Origin: Jaenimonas drosophilae
Lineage: Eukaryota; Euglenozoa; Kinetoplastea; Trypanosomatida; Trypanosomatidae
Reading direction: 5' to 3'
Assembly: GCA_030849065.1 (NCBI GenBank)
Contig: JASAON010001610.1
Span: 30,147-94,146, forward strand
DNA length: 64,000 nt
Shown: positions 1-9,569 of the stretch, in pieces
Position numbering within the stretch: position 1 is the first letter of the stretch
How the letters are laid out: every line of letters starts with the position of its first letter
Notes under the pieces: generated by a model
What the model was told of the DNA's origin: nothing
Database searches by the model: none
Seen by the model: the letters and a program-made list of their open reading frames with translations, nothing else
Made by a program: the position numbers and the translations under genes

Positions 1-143
1 CCCATCATGGCGGGTGAGAGCTTGGCTATCTGTTTCCTGCGGTGCAGCATCACCAGCATTCCCACAGACAACACAATGGCCGACCCCGCCAACGTGGAGA
101 CGATGACGGCGAAGATGATCCATGTGTTCTCTTGGCCTGCCAT
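1..143 (-). CDS. Partial membrane protein (N-terminus only)
   Basis: Start of a leftward gene that runs off the window. From the ATG at 143 the 47 visible codons begin MAGQENTW and continue into about 24 hydrophobic residues (IIFAVIVSTLAGSAIVLSVG and on), then a basic stop-transfer-like HRRKQ. This is a convincing transmembrane helix with a very short N-terminal lead, which suggests a signal anchor or the first helix of a membrane protein. The frame is also open further upstream, but the strong pyrimidine tract ending in CAG at 179-181 supports the 143 ATG as the first in the mature mRNA. Product and family cannot be told from this fragment. It could also be the C-terminal exon-like tail of nothing known; the splice signal makes a real gene more likely. 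Confidence 0.55.
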   Translation of the reverse strand, partial: MAGQENTWIIFAVIVSTLAGSAIVLSVGMLVMLHRRKQIAKLSPAMM

Positions 144-178
144 CCTCTGAAGAAAGCCTGTGAGAACACGCGTGTGTT

Positions 179-215
179 CTGAAAAACAAATGAGGAAAAG
201 GGTGATAAAGGAAGA
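179..215 (-). promoter_or_regulatory. Probable trans-splice acceptor for the left-edge gene
   Basis: Read on the minus strand, a long C/T-rich run ends TTTGTTTTTCAG with the AG at 180-179, giving a 5' UTR of about 35 nt before the ATG at 143. Tract and spacing are typical of spliced-leader addition. Confidence 0.6.
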
Positions 216-1445
216 GCACGAGCTACGCCAAAAAAAGGGGTGCTCTACCAAAATTGTAAACAGAACAACACGAGACAACAACAAGACTACGATATGGCGG
301 TTGCAAAGTAGTTGGTTGAAGTTGCTGTGAGCCAGCGTGCTGCGCTAAAAACGAACAAACACAAAGATAAGAGAGGAAGAATTCTTCCAGGATCGGAACC
401 CGATTCAGGAAAAAAGGGGGGTGGGTGAGCCAAATGAATACGACTGCGTCTCGCGTTCCGCGATGACGCTGCACGGCGAATGGTTCGTGTTGTGTGCTTG
501 CGTTTCTGGCTCCAACAGTTGCTGTTAGTGCGGTTGGGATAATGCGCTCCAGTTGGGTCTTGTGGCGAACTCTGCAAGGCGGCTGGGAGTGTATGAAAAA
601 GAAAGGTCGTTGGTGTCGTAATCAGCCAATCGTTGTTTGCGTTAATGATGGGTGGTAGGGCAGCAGTTGGGGCAAAGAGATGCGTGCAGGCGAGAAGGAA
701 AGGATCCAAAATCACACAATAGTAGAGAAAGAGAATGCTCAGCTGCTGCCGAGATGTGGAAATGCGGGAATGAGAACAACACGACCCACGCACACACTCG
801 CTTCCAGACCTTGACGGAACCCCTCACACACGCACGACAATACGAGAGTGGTTTATGGTCTTCCAAAGTGTTATGTATTGACTTATGTATTGACGGCGAG
901 CAAGAGGCCCAAAGCCTCAGTCAGAGCACCACAGTGAATACGCAAGAAGATAGGGAGAGTTAGCACACAACAGAACCAAGCAGAAGAGTTCAAAGCAGGA
1001 GAAAAAAAAAAGAACGCGGACCTCTCGGAAAAATCAATGCACGTGGGAGCCAAGATTCACCAGCAATTCTCAGATGGGGATGGAGAAGGGAGGAGGCACA
1101 CGTTCACAGGCAAAAATATAAAAAAAACAAAAAAAGAAAAGAAAAACAAAAAAAACGAAAAAAAAAAAGTGGAAGTGAAAATTGAGTGAGGAGAGGAACC
1201 GAGATTGGTGAACGGATGCTGCAAGATGGGCTAACAGGATGACACACCACAAAAAAAGGGTCAGACAAACTTCAAACGTTCGCGTGGGGTTGGATGTAGT
1301 GCGTCAGCAGCGTCGTCAGGGCGGCGTTCGTCGAATAGCGTTGTAATCACAGGAAGTGTAGCCTGACAGGTAAACGAGCACGGGTAAAACTCAAAGCCAG
1401 GGGGGCTATGCGGCGAGCAACGAATTACGCTGTTTGTTAGTGTAT

Positions 1446-1520
1446 GCGTGTGTGTGTGTGTGCTCTGTGTTTGAACGTGTGTTTGTGTGTTTGTGAGTGC
1501 CTGTGTGTATGTGGTGGTCA
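1446..1520. repeat. GT-rich microsatellite
   Basis: Imperfect GT repeat, with perfect GT runs of up to about 14 bases separated by short interruptions. It lies in the gene-less left interval. Confidence 0.85.
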
Positions 1521-2770
1521 CAACCTCCACAGGGCACGGCTCCTGTTCCTGTTGCTCGAGCGCCGTCAATGATGAGAGAACAACCAACCGAAGGGAACTT
1601 CAGCCCCCCAATGTACGCCGAAGAGCCACCGAGAGGGCTGCTGGGGGGGAGAGAGAAGGTGAGCAGAGAAGGGGCTTGCGCGTTCAGCCACACCAATCCA
1701 GCCGCGAAACCGTGGGAGATGATCGCTGCTCCGCTCAAACTTCTGGGAATTTAAAAAAAGGGGGTAAATCGGCGCGAAGTCACACAACTTTCACCGTCCT
1801 ACCCAATAAAAGAAGTCAAACACGAGAGTAAGAGAGACGTCTGCTACGTCGTCTTCCTGATGGTGTGTTGTATTTTGGGGGGAGAGAGAGGGGGTCCCTA
1901 CGACTCACGAAGACCGCTCACTCCAGAGTATGTGGCCCTTGCTTGCTCAGCTGGGGGAGGGGGGGCGTCAAATGATGATTTCCGCCGGCGGCGTGAATAG
2001 GGGGGCGGCAGAGATTCCCAAGTAGCGTTTTTCCCCCGGAACGTGTTGCTCTCCGTGTGACTGGAGAAGGCAATGAATAAAGAAGGAAAATAGATGGAGC
2101 CAAGGGAGTGCTGATGGGTGATGGTTGTGGCGGAGAAGACCCCGGGCTCACCAACAAGGTCGCGTCACCAACGGCCAAACACGTGAGCTCCAATATCCGT
2201 TGTAGGTGGTTGAGAGGTTGTCTTCTGTTGCCCTCTCAGCACCAAAAGAAGTGTGGCCCACAGCGCACGCCAAATAGCAAGCAGCAGGCCCTCAATCTTT
2301 GGGATATTGGCAGCAGGGTGGGGCCGGGATGTGGCAACCAATACACGGGCACTCTCAGTTTGTGGCCTTGATTGGCGGCGGAGTAGCTGAACCAAGCCCG
2401 CTTCTTCTCTCGATGAAAGTGCGGTGCTGTGGAGGCGCGTTGCTACGAATCACCCTCAACGGGAGAAACTAGACTACCAACACAAACAAAAGGGGAAAAG
2501 TAAAGGACGTTATGCGAGTGTTGAGGATGTAGTGAGCACCTCGAGTAGGTGCGTTGGAGGCGCACCACACCATACACAAATGGGCCAGGTTGCTAACCTC
2601 TTTGCAGAGAGAGGGGGGGCGTGTTTTGAGGAAGTCCTCCGTGAGCCCAACCTCATGGGCAAGACAGTGAATCAGTCAAACAAGCAACATGGCGTAACCA
2701 ATCAAAAACAATATCAACCATATGGAAGAGAGAGCGCAGTCAGTAGCCATCATCGTCCGAGAGCACATGC

Positions 2771-3817
2771 TCATCGCATTTGGGCATAACGACAAAACAG
2801 TGCCTCAATGGCCTCGTCGAGGTTGAGGTGAACGTTGGAGTGGCGACTGAGCGAGATCAGCGGGCGGACCAGTCCGTCCTGAAGGCCGTACACCCATCCG
2901 TGGATCTCCACCTCATCCCCCACGGTGTTGGTGGATTTACGCTTTTCATTCACGGCACGTCTGTCCTCGTCATTCTGCATGCTCCACTTCCTCTGAACGA
3001 GATGCGTCTCTACAATGTTCTCAACCTGTGCCAGCACGTTCAGCTCACATAGAGCATCCAGCTGCCGGGGTTTGGGGATCTCCGCCTCCATACGAGTCCA
3101 ATGCCGGCGCTTCACCGCGGACACGTGGCGAATCCAGTGATCAGCAAGGCCCACACGATCTGCATTGAGTGCTGCCGTCACACCACCACATCGGTAGTGC
3201 CCCGCAACAATGACGTGCTCCACTCTCAGACAGTCAATCGCATACTGAAGCACGGACAATGCGTTGAGGTCGCTGTTGCCAACAATGTTGGCGATGTTGC
3301 GATGCACAAAGACATCGCCGGGATAGAGGCCAACAATCTCGTTGGCAGGAACACGGCTATCGCTGCAGCCAATCCAGAGGTATTGTGGTGTTTGCTGCTT
3401 GGCCAGTTCCTTGAAGTAGTCGGGGTTCAAACGCACAATCTCCCCTGCCCACTGCTTGTTATAATCGAGTAAAGGCTGAATGCCACTGCCACGTGGTGGC
3501 TGCTCCCGCTGAACCGAACGCACCAGCTGGTGGTCCATCCAGCCATGATCAGGATCCTCGTCCGCCACAGTCATCTTCTCTTGCTTCGCGGCTGTTGCCC
3601 CGCCAGTAGAGCTGTAGCTGCAGCAGGAACATGTGAGGGCCCCACTGCTCGAGGCTGATGCTCGCGTGGAGCGGGGGACGGTCTGCAGCAGCTGCGATGG
3701 ACTGAGGGGAGCCTGCGTTGACTGGTTAAAGGAGAATGAGTGCGCATGGCGATGGAGTGAAGAGAGCGCAGCAGCCACGTCTGGGCGTATAAGGGACGTG
3801 CGCTGAAACGTGCGCAT
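2771..3817 (-). CDS. Beta-carbonic anhydrase, probably organellar
   Basis: Interconverts CO2 and bicarbonate using one zinc. From the ATG at 3817 the protein has 348 residues. The beta-class core runs from about residue 110 to 345. It contains YLWIGCSDSRVPANE (zinc ligand C151, with the D153/R155 dyad), PGDVFVHRNIAN, and HYRCGG (ligands H207 and C210), followed by HGWVYGLQDG near the end. The first 30 residues (MRTFQRTSLIRPDVAAALSS, then His/Ser-rich) are basic and lack acidic residues, as in a mitochondrial presequence. A Cys-rich SerThr linker (CSCCSY, about 63-68) follows. The open frame starts four codons earlier at a TTG, which I discard. The next gene upstream in the array is a second, longer beta-carbonic anhydrase, so this is a diverged tandem pair. 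All metal and dyad residues are present, so it should be active. Location is inference. Confidence 0.93.
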   Translation of the reverse strand: MRTFQRTSLIRPDVAAALSSLHRHAHSFSFNQSTQAPLSPSQLLQTVPRSTRASASSSGALTCSCCSYSSTGGATAAKQEKMTVADEDPDHGWMDHQLVRSVQREQPPRGSGIQPLLDYNKQWAGEIVRLNPDYFKELAKQQTPQYLWIGCSDSRVPANEIVGLYPGDVFVHRNIANIVGNSDLNALSVLQYAIDCLRVEHVIVAGHYRCGGVTAALNADRVGLADHWIRHVSAVKRRHWTRMEAEIPKPRQLDALCELNVLAQVENIVETHLVQRKWSMQNDEDRRAVNEKRKSTNTVGDEVEIHGWVYGLQDGLVRPLISLSRHSNVHLNLDEAIEALFCRYAQMR

Positions 3818-4775
3818 GATGATGTCCAAAAAGGTTTGATGATGACGTAAGTATATGAACCGTACCTTTTCAAGAAATTGTCTTGGTGAATGAGGACGTA
3901 AGTTTCAGTGTTGTTGTGCTGAACACAACGTCACCACTGACTCGATAAGGACTAACCCATCGTCCATCAGAAGAATAAGGTGGGAGAGGGAGAGCAAAGG
4001 ATTGGATTGGGTGGTGGGTGGGGAGTTTCCTGGCAGAAGCTCCAGCAATACAGTGACGTGCCAACTTATGATTGCCAATTGTTGTTTTGTGTGCGTGTGT
4101 GCGTGTCATCTCCACTCAGTCGCCTGTACAACGGGGAGGAGATCAAGCTCATTCTCCGCTGATGGAACCCTCGCTGGAAAGAGATGAGGGGAGGAGGAAT
4201 TGGGAGGGGAACCGCACATGTCGCGGCTGTAACAGCAGAAAAGGCTTCTCCCAACAAAAAGAAAAAAAAAAGCAACCAAGTCCAATGCAAATGGATGCGC
4301 ACTATTGACGTGCTTGCCAATGACAACACCTCGCGACATTGGCTGCAGCAGCGTCCGGGTGTGGGCGTGCGTGAACAACGCGGTCAGTCAATAGTGGTGT
4401 GTAACGGTGCAGGAACGCAAGAGGAGAATACCCAAAAAGGACGACGAACACACGCACACCCACGTAGCATGAAGAAGAGGGGGAAAAACAAGAGAATTGT
4501 TCGATATAGAGATACGGCCTCCTGCCTACGTGAGAAGCGAGACCCAAAGAGGGCATCAACCAACACAACAGCCGCTTCACAGGAGTATAGCAAGAAGGGA
4601 GGAGACGGTTCAAAACACGAGAGAAGTGCAATGCTGCCGTCAGATTCAGCACAAGGCATGCAGTAGTACTCCGGCCACTATTGGTGCGCTCCATTCCCCC
4701 CCAGGTTGCTGTGAATTGTGGTGCATTTCGAGATTGCCATCGTGGATCATCTTCATCTCTCAGTCATCGCAACCC
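3818..4775. other. Spacer between the two carbonic anhydrase genes
   Basis: No gene seen. Pyrimidine tracts on the minus strand lie at about 4250-4275 (a run of ten T) and 4470-4500. A weaker one ends with AG near 3868. Any of these could supply the splice acceptor for the 3817 ATG, so its 5' UTR length is uncertain. Confidence 0.5.
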
Positions 4776-6110
4776 TCAACGAGTGCACGCCCCAAGCTGA
4801 GAGTAACGAACAAAAACCGCCTCCTGTGCATCCTCAATCTGCTTCTTCAGTCGCGAGAAGCGTGTGAGGGTGAGAAGTGGTCGGAGAATGCCATCGTCGA
4901 GGCTGTATACCCATCCGTGGGCCTCCACCTCGCGGTGATGGACGACATCCGCAGGAATGACACCGTGACGGAGTGGGCCTCCTTGACTGATGTTATGAGA
5001 AGATGCATACTGTGGGCGGACGTAGACGTGGTTGTGGGAGGTGTCAAATTTATCTTCGGTGTTTTGGCTGGTCCAGTGCCGCTGCATGATGCGGCAACTG
5101 GCCAAGTGAGAAAGCTGCTCCAGCACATTCAGTTCACACAGCACATTCAGCTGATTTGATACATCAATGTCGGAGAGAATGCGCTCCCACCACTTGTTCT
5201 TGATATCCGTCACCTGCATAATCCAGTGGTCCGTGAGGCCAAGATTGGTTCCCTTGAGAGCTGCTGTCACGCCACCACACTTGTAGTGTCCCGCAATGAT
5301 GACGTGCTGCACCTTGAGGCAGTCTAGGGCAAACTGCAGAGCAGAGAGGCAGTTGAGGTCGGACAGGGAGAAGATGTTGCCAATGTTTCGGTGCACAAAG
5401 ACATCACCGGGGTGCAGTCCCACAATCTCGTTGGCCGGTACACGACTGTCACTGCAGCCAATCCACAAGTACTCCGGTTTCTGTTCCTTCGCCAACTCCT
5501 TGAAGTAGTTTGGGTTGTACTGCGACACCTCACCAGCCCACTGCTTGTTGTAGTCAAGGAGAGCCTGAACCCCCCGGCAGCCTGGCGCCATCTGCTTGAG
5601 GCGCGGGGAGGATGGGGGAGTGGCGTGGGCCCCGGTGCGCGCCTCGGACCGACGCATGGACATGAGGGTATTCTGCGCCAGAAAGCGCTGCATCTCCTCC
5701 TCTGCTGCATGGCGTGCCCGCAATGCACTCAGCTCCGCCTGATGGAGCTGTTCCTCCTCACTGAGGGTGCATGCCGCTTCCCCACAGTGGCATGACGCAT
5801 CAGACTTGCCATTGAGGGTTTCAGCTTCCTGCCGAAAGATGGTGCTGAAGTCCTTCCTGGGGCGGTCAGTATGAATGACACCCTCCTCCTGTTGAATTGC
5901 CGCCTCCTCTACTCCCTTGAAGGTGCCTGGCATGAGGTTCTTTCTCTTCATGTCCATTGACCCCAACACACTGTCGTTGGTGGCTGCAGGTGGCTGCGGT
6001 TCATCTGATGACCCACTCGAAAAGAAGGCCCGACGCTGCACAGCTGCGGGGGCGCTAGCCGCAAGTGCGGCAGATCGGCGAAGGAGGCTTGTCACGTGTC
6101 GCTGCCGCAT
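4776..6110 (-). CDS. Beta-carbonic anhydrase, long form with N-terminal extension
   Basis: Second beta-class carbonic anhydrase, 444 residues from the ATG at 6110. The open frame begins 50 codons earlier at a GTG, but no ATG lies in that stretch. The core is at about residues 178-440: YLWIGCSDSRVPANE (zinc ligand C219, D221/R223 dyad), HPGDVFVHRNIGNI, HYKCGG (H275, C278) and HGWVYSLDDG. Residues 1-30 (MRQRHVTSLLRRSAALAASA and on) are Arg/Ala/Ser-rich, a good mitochondrial presequence. Residues 105-150 form a charged segment with CHCG followed by a Glu/Ala-rich predicted helix. Compared with its neighbour it has about 40 extra residues between the QNTEDKF and HGWVY segments (roughly 354-393, His/Val-rich). 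The core is close enough to the 2771-3817 gene to indicate tandem duplication followed by divergence of the ends. Confidence 0.93.
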   Translation of the reverse strand: MRQRHVTSLLRRSAALAASAPAAVQRRAFFSSGSSDEPQPPAATNDSVLGSMDMKRKNLMPGTFKGVEEAAIQQEEGVIHTDRPRKDFSTIFRQEAETLNGKSDASCHCGEAACTLSEEEQLHQAELSALRARHAAEEEMQRFLAQNTLMSMRRSEARTGAHATPPSSPRLKQMAPGCRGVQALLDYNKQWAGEVSQYNPNYFKELAKEQKPEYLWIGCSDSRVPANEIVGLHPGDVFVHRNIGNIFSLSDLNCLSALQFALDCLKVQHVIIAGHYKCGGVTAALKGTNLGLTDHWIMQVTDIKNKWWERILSDIDVSNQLNVLCELNVLEQLSHLASCRIMQRHWTSQNTEDKFDTSHNHVYVRPQYASSHNISQGGPLRHGVIPADVVHHREVEAHGWVYSLDDGILRPLLTLTRFSRLKKQIEDAQEAVFVRYSQLGACTR

Positions 6111-6246
6111 GGTGGCAAAGTTTGATGAGGAAGGGTTGAGTGAGGCAACAAGAAAAAGAATTGTGCGTGGGTGTATTTGTGTGTTCCGGCAAGCAAAGAT
6201 TCGCGTGGAGCACACGTGTAACGATAAGATTTTTTTCCAACCGCGT

Positions 6247-6292
6247 CTATTCACAACCACACGAGTACGACAGCAAGTGGAAAGAGCGGCGG
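6247..6292 (-). promoter_or_regulatory. Candidate trans-splice acceptor for the long carbonic anhydrase
   Basis: On the minus strand no AG occurs between about 6246 and the ATG at 6110, so the nearest upstream AG (GAATAG, 6248-6247) after a moderate pyrimidine run is the best acceptor. The 5' UTR would be about 136 nt. The rest of the 6111-6492 spacer shows no gene. Confidence 0.35.
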
Positions 6293-6492
6293 ACGCGATG
6301 GACTAGTGGGGCTACTACGTACTTCAAAACAACTAGAAATCCCAACCTTCAATGACAACAAAGAGGGTGGGGCAGCTTTGTAGTGCAGAAAAATTTGAGC
6401 GTGGGCATCATCCTTTCACTTCCACTCAGTGCAGAAGGAGCGTCGTGGTACTTCAGCATTCTTCTGGCTCGCACATTCATCATCCATGCGGC

Positions 6493-8967
6493 TCACGCTC
6501 CTGGGCAAGTGAGACGGCACGTATGGCAGAGAAAGACTCCCCCATGCATGTCGCGTTGCATCGGGGCAATGCAGCCTTGGTGGAAGATGGAGTAGCAGCG
6601 AGCGCACTCCACCACAGCATCCTCCTCACGCACCGGCGGGATGGCTGGAACAAAGTCCAGTAGCTTCTCCACCTGCGCCGAGATCTCAGGTGACGGGGTG
6701 GTGGATGGAGGGAGCAGTACCCTCGCAACCTCGGCAGCGTCGCGACTGTCAAGCACAACACGCTCAAGCAGCGCTCGAAGTGAGAGGCGCCGGATCTCCG
6801 GGAGACGGAGCCGACGCGACGGAGCCTGACTACCGCCACCACGTCCTCGTCCTTCGGCAACCCAGCCGTAGGCGTTATGGGCCGCATCTCCCTCCTCCGC
6901 AACACCAACTGGCGCGCGGACGGTCGATGACGCTGAATCACTGGTGGTTGGATCTGGGGCGTCGTCAGCTGGAGCGGGTCTCCGCACAGCCTTTGAGGAC
7001 GAAGCGGCAGCAACAGCTAGCATGACGGCAGCGTGGAGGCGCCGAGCAAGGATGCGGATGAGCACCGCTCGTGTCTCTCCTAGTGGCACGTCGGTCTCGA
7101 GGTTCGAGGCCTCACCTACACCCTTGTCATGGAAGGCATCCCACCACTTCCGTAGTGTCTCCTCCTCCTCGGAGAGTACCTGGCGTGATTCGTCCGGGGC
7201 ATCCACATCTGGGGACATGGCTCGACCATTGGTGGAGCGCTGCTCCGCAATGATGGAGGACACCGCACAGTGGCCATAAAAAGGCTGCATTTGATGATAG
7301 AGTGCACCACGGTCTCCTCGTAGAGCTGGCCAGTAAATGGCCTGTCGGTCATCGCGTCGCAGCCGATCGCAGACTGGGCACCGCACCTCCTCTCCGCCCA
7401 CGCGGTAGTTCCTTGCCTCCTTCACCACTCGCACGCAGCACGCTACCGTGCGGCTTAGATGCTCATAATCCTCGCCCTCCCTTCTCCCGCACGGGCCACC
7501 TGAGGTTGCTGGACCGTCTCCACACGAAGATCTCTGTGGAGTGATGCAGCTTCCAGCCTTCCCATCAGGGAGAGTTGGTTGGCCCTGGCAGATGTAGAGC
7601 AGCATCCATAAACCAGAGACCAACAACCTCCACCAGAGGTAGTGCTGTGTGATCTGCTGTGTCGGTCCCGGTAGGAGGGAGGACAGGCTCCCGACCATCG
7701 TGGACACCCCCGTTGCCGCACTCGTGGTCTGCACGAAGAGGGCGGGATCCACCACACGTGTTTGCGCCGAAGCTGCTTCCCTGAGGAAGTGAGTGGGGTG
7801 GAAGAACTGCACCCGAGTGGGGTCATCGCCTGGTTCGTTGGTCCTCCACCCCTCCGTGGAGGTGCTCGACCACCGCAGCGGGGCGGCCACAGTGGCGGTG
7901 CGCCATTGCGCCTCCCGAGAAGCAATTGCAGGGCGGGACGGCGTCGGGAGATGATCAAAAGGCTGTGTCTCGAAGACGACCGCAGCCGGAGGAGAGGACT
8001 CGAGCTTTGCAAAGTGAAGCGGGCAACGTAGGCACTCCTCCAAGTGCTGCCAGTAGAGCAGCGACTTGGCGAGTTCGGCTTCTGCACACAACTGCAGCCA
8101 GTTGACGCTCCCACAGGCAGGGAGGAGTGAGGATGTGGTGCCACTCGCGCAGCGATCCTCCTTGTGCTGTTCGGCTGTCGCGAGCGTCGTCCATAACGTT
8201 GGTGGGGCCGTTCCCACTCCCTCTTCGCCGAGGCGAAGATCCATCGTGCGTGCAGCTCCCTGGTGTAGACCAGAGGCTTCCCCGTCATCCTCGTCCTCCT
8301 CCTCTTCTCCCTCCACGAGATCTGCAGCAAACACGGTGAGTGACTCCGCAATGGGGCGGCTGCGCTTATGTCCTGGGGCAGTGTTCGAGCTTGACTGATG
8401 CGTCACCACCTCCATCAACTGCGGGTGGCGGCGCTGTTCCGCCGCTGTAGTCACGGTGGAGAAGTAGAGCACAGCTAGACACTCAACCTGTGCCTCCACG
8501 AGCTCTTGCCGGGGAGGTCCTGGCTTGGGTGTTGGGGCCCCCAACAAATGTCGCGTACGGGCGAAGAACTTGGCAACCTCCCGCACAGCAATGGGCCAAG
8601 GAGCTGGGCTGCCCAGTCGCAGGCACGGCAGCCGCGGCCGCAGCAACGAAGCGCGACGGGACAGGCTCGACCACAGCGCTGGAAGGAGCTCCATGATGGC
8701 TGCACCAACGCAGAACGCGGCATCGTGTGGTCCACTACCTTCGGGGGAGATGGGTACTCCGCATCCGCTGCGGCGCTGCGCGAGGCGGTAGAGCAGTACT
8801 GCCCGCTCGGCGACCTCGCGCATCAACGCTCGTCGAGTGGCTGGAGCGATGATCAAGTCAGAGCTCCTTTGGATTGAGACTGCTGAGTTGGTCTCTGCCC
8901 CAGCATCTGGAAGCAGCACCTGCTCAGCGATTGCGGTGCATAATCCACCGATTGTGGCGTCCTCCAT
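6493..8967 (-). CDS. Large conserved-type protein with PHD-like zinc-binding C-terminus
   Basis: 824 residues from the ATG at 8967 (the frame opens three codons earlier at TTG). The last 40 residues contain C-x2-C-x4-H-x2-C-x15-C-x2-C, starting at C788 and C791 (ECARCY, HQGC, LCHTC). This matches ligands 3 to 8 of a PHD finger, a module that usually reads histone H3 tails. The missing first pair could be RCPVC at 530-533, some 255 residues earlier, which would make a PHD finger with a huge insertion. Otherwise this is a truncated or different zinc fold. The rest is mostly Ala/Arg/Ser-rich with an acidic run (EEEEDEDD, about 225-233) and no motif I recognise. The region is GC-rich, which explains several long shadow frames on the other strand. 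A chromatin role is only an inference from the zinc motif. Confidence 0.7.
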   Translation of the reverse strand: MEDATIGGLCTAIAEQVLLPDAGAETNSAVSIQRSSDLIIAPATRRALMREVAERAVLLYRLAQRRSGCGVPISPEGSGPHDAAFCVGAAIMELLPALWSSLSRRASLLRPRLPCLRLGSPAPWPIAVREVAKFFARTRHLLGAPTPKPGPPRQELVEAQVECLAVLYFSTVTTAAEQRRHPQLMEVVTHQSSSNTAPGHKRSRPIAESLTVFAADLVEGEEEEDEDDGEASGLHQGAARTMDLRLGEEGVGTAPPTLWTTLATAEQHKEDRCASGTTSSLLPACGSVNWLQLCAEAELAKSLLYWQHLEECLRCPLHFAKLESSPPAAVVFETQPFDHLPTPSRPAIASREAQWRTATVAAPLRWSSTSTEGWRTNEPGDDPTRVQFFHPTHFLREAASAQTRVVDPALFVQTTSAATGVSTMVGSLSSLLPGPTQQITQHYLWWRLLVSGLWMLLYICQGQPTLPDGKAGSCITPQRSSCGDGPATSGGPCGRREGEDYEHLSRTVACCVRVVKEARNYRVGGEEVRCPVCDRLRRDDRQAIYWPALRGDRGALYHQMQPFYGHCAVSSIIAEQRSTNGRAMSPDVDAPDESRQVLSEEEETLRKWWDAFHDKGVGEASNLETDVPLGETRAVLIRILARRLHAAVMLAVAAASSSKAVRRPAPADDAPDPTTSDSASSTVRAPVGVAEEGDAAHNAYGWVAEGRGRGGGSQAPSRRLRLPEIRRLSLRALLERVVLDSRDAAEVARVLLPPSTTPSPEISAQVEKLLDFVPAIPPVREEDAVVECARCYSIFHQGCIAPMQRDMHGGVFLCHTCRLTCPGA

Positions 8968-9569
8968 CTCTCTCAAAAATAAATGAATCTATGCGTGTTA
9001 GTACGTGAGACGGTCGGTACCGACGAAGACGGCGTCAGTGGTCTGCGTGTAAACTCTGTGGAGCTTCGTGATATGTTGGCAGATACTGAACACAGCGTGC
9101 CGCTCTCTCCTCGTACACATATGCCTTTATCGTGGTGAGTTCAACCGCCGAGGACGGCTACTGCAGGCTGCAAAAAAAAAAAAGGAGGTGGGAAAAGTGG
9201 ATGATCTGATCTCCAGGAAGAGGATGACTAGATTAGTGCACATGCAATACAGAGACAAGGTGATGTTTTGATGTATGGGTGTACCAGGTCACCTCACCGG
9301 CAAGATGCACCGCTCAGGGACTGGGAACTCACAAACATACGACGAGAGCCCATCCCAGGAAGAGAGCGTCAAGACAATTGTGTACGAGGATAGCTCCATC
9401 ACAGGCGTTTTTTTTCTCTCTCTCGCTTGCTGCACAGTTCTGCAGCAATCATCAGAAGGGGATGGTGTGCGCCAACTAAGCAGCAAGTAGTGCTGCAAGT
9501 GAGCAGTAAAAAGGATTGAGGGGGGATAGTGTGCTGAATGAATGCTGAATGGACGGATTTGCGCTGAAC
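8968..9569. other. Spacer with weak splice signals
   Basis: No gene seen. On the minus strand AG dinucleotides near the ATG at 8967 occur in GCATAG (8990-8989) and TTTTTGAG (about 8973), either of which could be the acceptor. A run of A at 9171-9184 and a T-rich run at 9409-9425 are the only other structure. Confidence 0.4.

Larger units (their letters stand above)
144..2770. other. 2.6 kb interval without a recognisable gene
   Basis: Between the first carbonic anhydrase and the left-edge gene I find no reading frame with protein-like composition or a family motif; the frames present are short and low in complexity. It holds a GT-rich microsatellite at about 1446-1520, an A-rich (minus-strand T-rich) block at about 1118-1172, and scattered G runs around 1640-1660, 1875-1890 and 1955-1970. 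It is several times longer than the other spacers in this window, which are mostly 200-600 bases. Confidence 0.6.

Noticed and set aside
287..793. Minus-strand frame of 168 codons near the left edge
   Set aside because: No ATG-plus-acceptor arrangement, low-complexity composition and no family motif.
7455..8351. Second minus-strand frame of 298 codons inside the PHD-like gene
   Set aside because: Arg/Ser/Pro-rich out-of-phase shadow of a GC-rich gene.
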